Assembly: GCA_014529385.2 (NCBI GenBank)
Contig: CM043966.1
Coordinates: 104,667,087 to 104,731,086 of the forward strand
Direction of reading: 5' to 3'
From: Adiantum capillus-veneris
Lineage: Eukaryota > Streptophyta > Polypodiopsida > Polypodiales > Pteridaceae
DNA length: 64,000 nucleotides
Within the stretch, counting starts at the first letter, position 1. Every line of letters begins with the position of its first letter. Below the pieces are notes generated by a model. It saw only the letters and a program-made list of their open reading frames with translations. It made no database searches and had not been told where the DNA came from. Below, one piece after another: positions 46,628 through 56,054 of this stretch. The translations under genes were made by a program, and so were the position numbers.

Positions 46628-46667
46628 GACACCACTGAAGAGCTAATTGCGAAACGCATTTGGTGTT
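46628..46667 (+). ncRNA. Candidate minimal hammerhead ribozyme of the PLE
   Basis: All conserved core positions are present in order. Helix I: ACACCA (46629-46634) pairs fully with TGGTGT (46661-46666), plus a G-T pair 46628/46667. CTGAAGA lies at 46635-46641. Helix II is GC/GC (46642-43, 46649-50) closing a five-base loop TAATT. GAAA follows at 46651-46654. Helix III is reduced to the A-T pair 46654/46659 around the loop CGCA. The base at the cleavage site is T at 46660, allowed by the NUH rule. Hammerheads with very short helix III, thought to act as dimers, are known in the repeats flanking PLEs. I infer the function from this fit and location; activity is not shown. Confidence 0.68.
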
Positions 46668-46769
46668 TGACCTATTTTTGCAAGATCTCCTCCCCCTTCC
46701 CCCCTTGTCTACACTCTAGAGAATTTCTTCTCTCTCCTCTCTCTCACCTTTCTTAATTTGGCAAAGTTA

Positions 46770-47880
46770 ACGTATCGCTCGCTTAGTTTTTTAGCTAGTC
46801 AAGTTTTTTCCTTGGCTTTCATAAAGATTTTCAAGAATGTTTAACATTCTCTGATGTACAACGCAGCCTAAGTTTGCCAATCCCCCATCATTACCTTCCT
46901 CTTCCCTTCCCTTGGAAGCTCACATTCCCCTCACTACCTGCCCTGCCGGTACACATGGGAACTCGCCCTTTACTTCTAAGTGAACTTTCATTTACTTTGA
47001 TGGGTCTCTCTCTTTTCGTATAGCAGGCGCGCGGCGGTACCTGGTAGACTTTTGTGCCTCTGCTTTTGCCCCAACTCTTTCCAGCTCAACGCGACCTCTG
47101 CTTTTCTTTCCCTTGCGAGCCCCGAGCTCTCGGCGGTTATTCTTCACTGCACCCACTACCTCTCTGCATTACATTCTACAAGCACATCCCACGAAGCATG
47201 CTGCACACACAGAACACTTGCGCGTAAGTTGCAATGGCCTACTATGACACTGGTTGCCGCTTGCGTCCTTGTTCCCATTGCACCTAGCTTTCCATCACTA
47301 ATAGCTCTATTTTCACTACTGTGAGTGACACCTCCCTGTGTAGAACACCCCCCAGCCCGCAATTTTCATCTCCAAGGAACACCTCCCAGCCCGCTGCTTT
47401 CTGCTCCAAGAAGATTATACCGGCAACACACCCCTGCGACATCCCCTTGGTTTTTACATCTGGAACCGGCCAGGCCCTACTGACGCTGACTGATTCAGCT
47501 CTTAGCACGAAGCCACGGAGCTGCAGGGCACCGGGAGACAAGGTGCAGGAGACAAGGTGGTGCCTTCATACCCGACGGCCTTTAGCGACACGGCTCTGAA
47601 GCACCATGGCGACTCTGAAACGCGGCCAGACAGCTACTGCGAGTATTTGGAGGCTCGGCTAGGCGGCTTCTTCATATTCTCCTAAGCAGAGGATGTCACC
47701 GCAGCAACAGTGCCCGCCTCTCGCCTACAACTACGACAACCACTCCACCAAGTCAAGCAACCGGAGACTCTTAAATCAGTGGTGGATAGAATGCGGCTCT
47801 GAAACACCCCGGTGTTATTTATACACAGGGTATTGCCTTTTCACGGATTAGGTGTGGCTCATACATTGGGTTCCCTTCCC
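46770..47880. other. GC-rich tract, no gene recognised
   Basis: Base composition changes from C/T-rich AT-balanced to GC-rich from about 46900. The frame 47052-47324 begins with ATG but resembles nothing. This could be further PLE sequence or a host region. Confidence 0.4.
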
Positions 47881-48597
47881 ATGTCTTCTTCGACGACCGA
47901 CAACTTCCAACCCTCGGCAATGGAAATTGCGGGGGCCATGGCTTCTCCCAACGACCCATCCAAGCATACGATGGCAAATGAGGCTGCCCTAACCACCCCT
48001 TTTGTTGGTCCTCTATTCGCCAGCAGCGGGCTGAGTTCCCTTTTCTTGCAATCCGCCGCCACTACAACCTCTCCTTCAACCCTTTTCCCCGTGAGCAACC
48101 GCACATCCTTGTGCCCTCCCAATGGGGCCGTTTCTCTCCCGGGATTCACCTCGGCGGTGACCCTCGTCAACCTGTCCTCTTGTGTCCAACACGCCCCCGG
48201 CATACCCGCCTTCTCTACCCTAACCTCCTCCAAGAAGTCTCTTTTTTGGCCTGGAGGAGCTACGAGGCCTCACGGCCAACCTACCCCTCGAAGACCTTGA
48301 TCAACTCTCCCTCCCCTCTTCCAAAGCCTTTGGCACCGCCAATGCGGCTTTTATATCGCGCAATAGTGCCTTCTCCAAGTCTAACCAAAGCGGTGTTCTC
48401 TCAAGCCCACCCCCCACTTTCCCGACCACCTTCGGCTCCCTCTCGGCAAACTCCTCCTCCTTTGCCTTTGCCCCATCCGTAGCCTTGAACCCGCCTATTG
48501 ATACCCTACCCATTCTTCCCGCCATCAACAAAATTGACAAAATTGTTACCCTTTCTTTAGCATTGTTGCAAGCATTGTACGTTCATTGTGATATATG
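47881..48597 (+). pseudogene. Unrecognised Ser/Thr/Pro/Ala-rich ORF with one frameshift
   Basis: The ATG at 47881 ('MSSSTTDNFQPSAMEIAGAM') opens a frame to about 48240, then a shift leads to a second frame that closes at 48596-48598. The second part holds 'LEELRGLTANLPLEDLDQL' and ends in an amphipathic stretch, 'LPILPAINKIDKIVTLSLAL'. Together they would make about 240 residues. I do not recognise the family. It is richer in GC than everything around it. It could be an accessory ORF of the PLE, a gag-like ORF or a host exon; I infer coding mainly from the frame lengths on both sides of one break. Confidence 0.4.
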
Positions 48598-48598
48598 A

Positions 48599-49009
48599 GA
48601 GCACTTAGCTAGCTATTGAAGCGATTTTGAGTGTTTTTTCTAACTTTATTTGCACCATTGAGATCGGTTGATTTAATTTGATGTGTTAATTTTTGTTTCA
48701 TTAAAGTGTCTTACCAGTGTACATTGAAGCGAAGGCTAGAATGATGGTGCGGGATCCACAGTACAATGTTTGTACTCTCGACAAGCCACTAAGAAGACAT
48801 GCTTTCATCAATGATAAGTGTGATTCATGTTAAAGTATCCTATTTTGTAATTGATGAAACTAAATGTTGGAATATGTTTGTTGTCAATAAATGATGGTAA
48901 TTCGTGCTCACTGCTAAGATCTCTTTTAGTCTCCTCTTGACTTCAAAATAAGTGCAAAAATTTATCCCCCCCCCCCTCTGTGTGTGTGTGTGTGTGTTAC
49001 ACGCTCGGT
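48599..49009. other. AT-rich sequence with poly-C/(TG)n microsatellite at 48966-48997
   Basis: No gene. The microsatellite sits next to the left edge of Copia-6. Confidence 0.6.
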
Positions 49010-51246
49010 AAAGTTCAAGCTAAAGATGACAGAGAATGGTTCAATTACAGAACACCTAAATGACTTTAACACCAATATAAGTCAACTTTGATCGGTGAAA
49101 ATCAATTTTGATGACGAAGTGCGAGCTCTTCTTATACTATCGTCTCTACCAGATAGTTGGGACAACCTTGTGATGGCTATAAGTAACTCTATCTCTAGCA
49201 CAAATACTCTTAAGTTTGATGATGTTGTGGGTGTTCTCCCAAGCGAGGAAATGCGAAGGAGAAGCACAGGAGAATCATCAAGTGGTGTGCTATCAGTGGA
49301 AATAAGAGGAAGGCCTAAGGAGAGGTTCAAAAACCAAAAGGGTCATGATCGGTCAAGATGGAGCAAGTCACGCACAAATTCAGTTCTTGAATGTTGGAAC
49401 TGCAACAAGAAGGGCCACGTCAAGAAGGATTGCTGGTCCAAGAAGAAGGAGTCGGAGTCTCCAGACAACAAGCCAACATCGGAGGTCAACGTGGTAGGTA
49501 AAGTTGAGCAAGATGCTCTAATTCTCTCATTAGACAATGTGTCTAATTCTTGGATAGTAGATTCCGAGGCTTCCATGTGACACCACACAAGCAACATTTC
49601 CAAGATTACACCAAAGGTAATTTTGGGTATGTATACTTGGGAGATGATGAAGCTTGTGAAATTGTTGGCAAAGGTACAAATTCGTGTCAAAATTGCCTAA
49701 CGGAAATGAATGGAAGCTTAAAGATGTTAGGCATGTTCCTTCTCTTTGCAAGAATTTGATATCTACAGGACAATTGGACAATGAAGGTCACAACATTGCA
49801 CTCGAAAACAAACGATGGAAGGTCTCAAAGGGATCTTTCGAGTTTTCCAAAGGAGAAAAGGTTGGTACACTTTACTTGTGTACTGTCAACTTTCAATCTT
49901 TGGCTTGTGCGGCAACTACAGAAGTCCACAATGCGGTGTGGCACTACCGGCTTGGGATATGAGTGCCAAAGGAATGCAAATCCTTTAAACAAAGAAGCTT
50001 CTCCAGTTTTGAAAGAATTGGACTAAGTGTTCTATGAAGATTGTGTTTATGGTAAACAAAAGAGGGTAAAATTTCACAAATCAAGAAATAAAAGAAAAAA
50101 TTAAAAACTTGAGTTGGTTCATTTTGATGTTTGGGGTCCTGCAAATACACCATCACTTGGTGGCTCATTGTACTATACAACGTTCATAGATGATGCGACT
50201 AGGAAAACATGGATTTATGTAATGAAGAATAAATACGATGTATTTTCCATATTTCAAAGGTGGAAAGCCTTTGTGGAGAATGAACCAGGTACCAAGGTTA
50301 AATGCCTTAGATTCGACAATGGAGGTGAATACTGCAGCCAATCTTTTGAAAGCTTTTGTGCTAGCAATGGAATTTGGAGGCAAAGGACAACCCCAAGGAC
50401 ATCCTAACAAAATGGGATTTTGGAAAGGATGAACAGAACAATCATAAGGCGAGCACAAAGCATGCCGCTACATGCAGGCTTACCGCTTGAGCTTTGGGCA
50501 GAAGCAGTAAGCACGTCTATGTATTTGATCAACCGGTCACCCTCAACGGCATTGGATAGGAGAGTTCTAGAGGAGGCATTGATAGGTAAACCGGTGAATT
50601 ATTCATTTCTCAAAGTGTTTGGGTGTGAGGTTTTCATGCACATAGATAGAAGCCTAACATCAAAGCTAGATGCAAAGTCAAAAGTGTTTTTTTATTGGCT
50701 ATGAAGAAGGTGACTTTGGGTATCGCCTACAGAATCTTGAAGATGGTAAAATATTTAGAAGTAGGGATGTAATTTTTAATGAAAAAAATATGTACAAAGA
50801 TTACTTGGAAAGAAAACAAACAAGAGAAACACATGATGAGTACATGGAGCTTGAGGACGGTGAAGACTCAAGGAGTGCAAATGGTGACAACATACAAAAA
50901 CGTCAACCAAATGAGGAGCCTCAACCTATTCCCCAAAGATCTACAAGAGCAAGTAGACCTCCAAAAAGGTTTATTCCTTCCTTCAACCATCTCTTGATCT
51001 CAAATTCTGGAGAGCCGGAATCATAGAAGAATGGATAAAGATCATGCAAGTGGAGATGGACTCATTACATCGCAACCAAACATGGGAGTTGGTTGAGTTT
51101 CTTAAAGGTAAGCGGGCACTTCAGAACAAATGGGTGTATAAGTTGAAGGAAGAAGAAGGTGGGAAGAAAAGGTACAAGTCTAGGCTTGTGGTAAAAGAGT
51201 TTTCTCAGAAGAAAGGTATTGACTTCAATGAAATATTTTCTCATGT
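49010..51246 (+). mobile_element. Copia-6: fragment of the Copia-7 family, plus strand
   Basis: It aligns with 56375-58650 of Copia-7 from mid-gag to early RT and ends where gypsy-3 begins. The missing 5' part was lost before or at insertion; the missing 3' part may lie beyond the window on the far side of gypsy-3. Confidence 0.85.
49014..51246 (+). pseudogene. Copia-6 gag-integrase-RT fragment
   Basis: Gag from 'FDDEVRALLILSSLPDSWDN', a CCHC knuckle 'CWNCNKKGHVKKDC', then protease 'NSWIVDSEASM', in which the active Asp-Ser-Gly reads Asp-Ser-Glu and a stop follows at 49578. Integrase parts follow ('HFDVWGPANTPSLGG', 'LRFDNGGEYCSQSF', 'ERMNRTIIRRAQSM'); the residue before DNGGE is Phe where Copia-7 has Ser. 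RT begins ('NKWVYKLKEEEGG') and is cut after 'FNEIFSHVV'. Frameshifts near 49675, 49965, 50405 and 50700. Confidence 0.85.
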
Positions 51247-51781
51247 TGTAATAAATTAATCTTGGATAGGCGGTTCAATTGAGGACTGTAGATGGTGGAG
51301 GCAGTCTCAATGGTGGAGGCAATTTCACTAGGTGGGAACCAGCTCCTGGAAAGCGGAGCAGCGGATCAGTCAGTAATTACCATGACGGTTACCACAGTAA
51401 CTCCAAGAGGCTATAAATAGGACCATTACATTGTAATCGGGTTGGCAATTGTGGGCTGTACTTTTGGGCTGTTTTATCTTTTGACTTCCTACTCTTAGTG
51501 TGTGGTTGTAGTCCTGAAGCCGTTCCTAAGCTACATTATCGCAACTTGTACTCTTACTCTGTAATTCCTAATACAGTAGTCGAGTATACTTCAGCCAGAT
51601 ATGTTTTGTATCCATTCCTGCTGAATCTGAACTAAATCTGAACACTTATTCCAGTCATTCAGCTTGTCTATTTCTTAGCAGATGTATTCCAGTTCATGTA
51701 ACTGTTCTAGCTCAGTTTCTATCTTTTCCTCCAGTTCTACTGATTGAACTAATGAATCACCAGTATCTGTAAACTCTAACA
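51247..51781 (+). repeat. Gypsy-3 5' LTR (edges inferred)
   Basis: It lies between the end of Copia-6 likeness and TAACA|CTGG. It contains TATAAATAGG at 51414, a good promoter box. The right edge is inferred from TAACA followed by a TGG that could start a primer site; the primer tRNA is not identified. No second copy in the window confirms it. Confidence 0.5.
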
Positions 51782-51896
51782 CTGGAATATGCTATCTAAA
51801 GAGATCAGCTCCAATTCCATTTTGGCAATCACGGTGGCTAGAGCTGTTTCTCGTTGACCAGCAGACTCCTCTCCTAGTTGAGTTTCAGCTGCAGTA

Positions 51897-53110
51897 ATGA
51901 CACCCAAACCCAGTTGTGGCCGGGAACCATCCTATCGTGTTGACCCTATTCCTGAGGAGTCAAAAAGAGACTTTGATCCCAAGGATGAACAAGTAACTGA
52001 CACTGAGGCTTAGGAGGAGCACAGTCATGCTGATGAGGCACAAGACTCTCAGCATTCTAGTCAGTCGAGAAGACGCAGGGCTGAATGGGAGGAACGCAAG
52101 GCCAAGAGTTCTCGGACCACACAGGGAGACAAAGGAGCCAAAGGAAGTCATCATACTTTCAGTAGAAAAGCTAGGGAGGAAACGACAACTGAGACAGAGG
52201 TAGAAATTTATTGGGATGCAGACACAGACCATTAGCTTCCAAAAGGAGTCAGGATTCCAAGGTGAGAAGGGGAAGAAATGAGGGTGATAGACATGATTAC
52301 ACATCTTCATTGAAAATTTCTTTTCCCATGTTCAAAGGGAGAAAGAAGGATGACCCGGATGTTCATATCCAAGCCTTTGAGCAGTATGCTGAGTTAAAAA
52401 ATATTGATGAAGATGATTGGGGTGACTACTTTCCGCAAACATTAAAGGAGGCAGCAAGGAAATGGTACTACCATTACCCGGCTTGTCAACTCAGATCATA
52501 TAATAAACTGCTTAAAGCTTTCTGACTGGAATATTCAAACAACAGAGGGGATGAGGATATACTCTGTCAGCTGGATATGATAAGGCCGGGAAAATTTTCA
52601 GTCAGAAGCTATGTTGAGAAAATCAAGAAACTAACTAGACAACTGCAGAAACCACCATCCGAAAAGCGGCCGCGAGCATGGTTTTTGAATGTTTTTCGCA
52701 GTAAGAAGCTTAGGGAATAGGAGGTGCCGGCACCAACTAAGAAATTCAATGATTTGGTGCAGCGGGCCCTAAAGCTAGAAGAGCAAGCTAAGAAGGAAAA
52801 GAGTCATAAGAAGAGGAGGTCCAGTAGTAGCAGTACTTCTACTGAAGATTCTGAGTCCAGTAGAGCCTCCCCTAGCTCTGAAAGTAGCTCAGATGAAAGA
52901 AGAAAAGACAAGATTAAGAAAGGATCTTGGTCTAGGAAGATTGAAGAGATGGCCCGACAACTTGCTGAAATGAGCCCAGCTGGTAAGAAGAATGGAAACC
53001 TGGTGTTCAAAGTGTAAATTTAAAGACCATGTTTCAAACGAATGTCCACAATGCACTTATTGCAAAGCCTATGGCCATCTATGGAACAACTGTGGTATTT
53101 GAATTCATCA
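51897..53110 (+). pseudogene. Gypsy-3 gag with two CCHC knuckles
   Basis: The ATG at 51897 ('MTPKPSCGREPSYRV') leads, after stops, to the capsid part at 52211-52525 ('SSLKISFPMFKGRKKDDP', 'FPQTLKEAARKWYYHYPA'). A Lys/Ser-rich tract follows (52724-53017) and two knuckles, 'CSKCKFKDHVSNEC' and 'CTYCKAYGHLWNNC', at about 53006-53096. Both have C-x2-C-x4-H-x4-C spacing. Stops at about 52523 and 52720 and a frameshift near 53005 break it. Confidence 0.78.
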
Positions 53111-54400
53111 TTTTAAGAAGGGAAAAGATTTGTCAGTGGTGGCACCAATGTTGAACCAGTAAGAGTGGAAACTACCAGTGCTTCTCAAGAAGAGAAACAA
53201 GGTGTAAGTGGTACTGGTGCAAGGCGCAGTAGATACCAAGCGGGTACCAGCAGTCGGGGCCGAGGTCGTGGTAATTTTCAGAATCGAAGCCTGAATTGCT
53301 ATACATGTGGTAAGTATTGGCACTTCGCGGCTTAGTGTCCAGAAACACTTGGGGTTGCGAATACCGAGGCGAAGGTTCCATAACTGGTTCCTGTACGAGC
53401 AGTTACATGAAGTAAAGCGATGGTGATTGAGGAAATTCCAGAAAGTCCAGCAAAACCAATCACTCCTAAAAGTAGAAAATGGGCTCAACAGAGAGAGGTA
53501 TAGAAGGCCAAGGGTAAAGAAAAGGTGGTTGATGAATGGCGGGAGCAAAGAGAACTAGCGGCAAAAATCACTGAGGATTTAGCCAAGAAGCTGCCAAAGC
53601 AACCAGAGAGTTCTGATGTCCGGGTCATTGATAAGATACCTACCCATTTGTCTGAGACAGCACAACCAAATCAGTCAAAGCCTGGGATGCTTGAGACCAT
53701 GTTGGTTGCAGTACAAGGGTTGATGGAAGAGTTGGGAACTGCTAAAGGAGCTGGAAGCACTGAACCAAAGGAATGGTATTGTGAAGATACTACCAGTTCT
53801 TCAAGTTCTGACGACAAATCTGATCATGAGAAAGAAAAAATTCATGTCAAAATTTGTGATAGAATTCAAAAACTCACTGTGGAGTTAGAGGATATTAGAA
53901 GAATTTCACCTGAAGCAGCAAAATTCATCAGGCAGTGAATGAAGGCTGAGGCGGAGGCCAAATCAATCGACTTGACAACTGTCAGAGATGATGAAGTTCC
54001 GGTGATTCAGGTGGACTACAAAGTGCGGAATCAGTGGGAGCCACTCTCAAGTGTCATACTAGATGGAGAAGCAGGGGTAAATATTTGGGAAGTACATCTT
54101 CAGCAAAGGATGGGAATTACTAACCTGAAACCAGCACCTTTCAAAGTTTGAATGCCGGATCATTGAGTGGTGCAGGCAACTGAAATGGTAGAGAATATGT
54201 AGATACGAGTATGCAAAGAAAAGTTCAAAGCCAGTTTCCTAGTATTGGATGTGCAAGGAGCGTATGGGATGCTACTGGGATGCCCATGGCTGCGAATGAC
54301 ACATGCTGTTCATGACTATGCTAATTAGACTTTGACAATACAAGGGGCCGGTAGCAAAATCTAGATTCAGACGAATAACACCAGAAGTTGGAGAAAAGAA
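53111..54400 (+). pseudogene. Gypsy-3 third knuckle and protease
   Basis: 'CYTCGKYWHFAA*C' at about 53300 is a third CCHC knuckle with a stop before its last Cys. The acidic frame 53525-53938 follows. The protease is read from 53939: 'VILDGEAGVNIWEVHLQQRM' stands in the place of the DSG/DTG active site (Asp-Gly-Glu here), and 'YGMLLGCPWLRMTHAVHDY' near 54265 is the flap-to-C-terminal motif. Several stops interrupt. Confidence 0.72.
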
Positions 54401-54433
54401 CTGAGACCCAAAGAGCTCTGCCAGAAGTACAAG

Positions 54434-55296
54434 GTGAAGAAAATCGAGAGAATGTTGGCAGCTATGAATATTTTTCCATTAATAGAGATGGATCTCAGTG
54501 CAGTATTAATAAACAAAGATGAAGCTGAAAAACAAAAAGGGCCTAACTGGTTGCTTCCAGATGATCAGGAGATAGAGGAATGGAATTTAGGGTCTGAAGA
54601 AAACCCTAGAATGATCAAGGTTAGTAAACATCTGAATCCTACACTGAAAAAGAAGGCATGACATATGTTCTAACACTATAAAGATGTGTTTGCATGGGAA
54701 CATACTGATCACAAAGGAGTCGATCAAGAGGTCTGTCAACATCGAATACCAATGAAACCCAATGCCAGGCCAGTACGATTGCAGCGCTATCGAATGAATC
54801 CGAATTATGCTAAGAAGGTCAAAACAACCTTCTAAAAGCCGGGTTCATTATTGAAGTAGCCAGTAGTGATTGGTTGTTTCCTATTGTGGTTGTGCCTAAG
54901 AAGAATGGAAAGCTGAGAGTATGTGTAGATGATAGGAAACTGAATGCTCAAACCATCAAGGACCCATTCCCATTACCCTTCACATATATGTTACTTGATG
55001 AGATTGCAAGATATGAGATGTACAACTTTATGGATGGATATAGTGGCTATAACCAGTTACAAATCGCTCCTGAGGATTGGGGGAAGTTTGCCTCTCAAGC
55101 ATTACCACTGTATGAACTCACAAAGAAAACCATTAAGTTCAACTGGACTGCTCATTGTGAGGAAAGCTTTCAGAACTTAAAGAGTGTCATCATCAGTAAA
55201 CCAATTATTTGCCAAGCGAATTGGGACGTTATCTTCCATGTACATGTGGATGCTTCAGGGCTGGTGATGGGAGCGATACTTGCCAGGCTGAACAAG
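54434..55296 (+). pseudogene. Gypsy-3 RT with internal deletion
   Basis: 'FPIVVVPKKNGKLRVCVDDR' and 'YNFMDGYSGYNQLQIAPEDW' are the RT fingers and motif A. The frame then jumps to 'ALPLYELTKKTIKFNW' of the RT-RNase H connection. About 120 residues with motif B and the YxDD box are missing, so the enzyme is dead. RNase H begins ('VHVDASGLVMGAILA') and is cut by Copia-7 at 55296. Confidence 0.85.
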
Positions 55297-55981
55297 TGTT
55301 AAGTATGGAGCCTGATTTACCCTTGTAATTTTCTGTGGTAAAAGCGCACATTTGTAAGGCCCCCATTATGAGGAGAAGCCATCGTGCGTGAAGGAAAATC
55401 ACTCACCGGAAACCAAAATTTTCACAGACAAGAATTAGGGGCAACTTTAGAGGCCCCCGAGACTTTTTTTCGCCGGAATATTATGGCCGGACGGCAGCCG
55501 GAAAGTGGTCGGAAAACAACCGGTCGGTTGGCCGGTGGCCGGTAGTCAATGGCCGGTGGCCAAATTCAAAAGCGGACTTGTCTTCTCAAGGGCGGCCACA
55601 CATGGGCGGATTGGAGGGTCCGATTTGGACTTATTCGCACAAGGGCGGCTACACATGGTTGTCTCTCATTAGAGAGGGCAGCCCTTTTGGCCTATAAAAG
55701 GAGGCCATTTCTACACACATTTCATAGTGTGAAGTTGAGGCAACAAGGTGAGTGTGAGGTGGTGAGAGTGAAGCAAGGCGTTGTAAACTACTTCTTCTTT
55801 TGAAGTGCTAAAGCCATTGAGTGGCTGCTTTCCCGTGGACGTAGCCCACATTGGGTGAATCACGTATATCGTGTGTACTCTCTCTCTCTCTCTACTCTAT
55901 AATCTCTTGTGTGTGAAATTTATCTCTCTCCATTAAGTAATCTACTCAAAAATCTATTTAGCTAAGTCTTATTTTCTAACA
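55297..55981 (+). repeat. Copia-7 5' LTR (685 bp)
   Basis: TGTTAAGTATGG start, TTTTCTAACA end, with CCTATAAAAGGAGG as promoter box at about 55690. Short GGCCGGTGGCCGG tract. Confidence 0.92.
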
Positions 55982-55983
55982 AC

Positions 55984-55995
55984 TGGTATCAGAGC
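55984..55995 (+). promoter_or_regulatory. Copia-7 primer binding site (tRNA-Met)
   Basis: TGGTATCAGAGC, two bases after the LTR. Confidence 0.93.
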
Positions 55996-56054
55996 AAGGT
56001 TTGCTCGTAGCTAAATTATCTCAAGGAAAGGATTCCTTCAATTGAGTGGGAGTT

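Larger units (their letters stand above)
44000..46770 (+). mobile_element. Penelope-like element (PLE), no endonuclease domain seen
   Basis: The unit comprises a C/T-rich leader, an RT open frame from 44471, the RT thumb region to about 46219, a triplicated 45-47-bp repeat at 46288-46425 and a hammerhead-type motif at 46628-46667. No GIY-YIG endonuclease motif is found before or after the RT. Endonuclease-lacking PLEs are known from telomeric DNA of several eukaryotes, including plants. The left edge has CCCTAAA-like sequence ('CCTAAACCCTCC' near 44028). Outer limits are approximate. Confidence 0.8.

Noticed and set aside
46620-46680. Alternative hammerhead folds (cut after GTA at 46622, or after GTT at 46667)
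   Set aside because: Both leave helix III or helix I with only two or three pairs, whereas the chosen fold has a full 6-bp helix I and all core bases.
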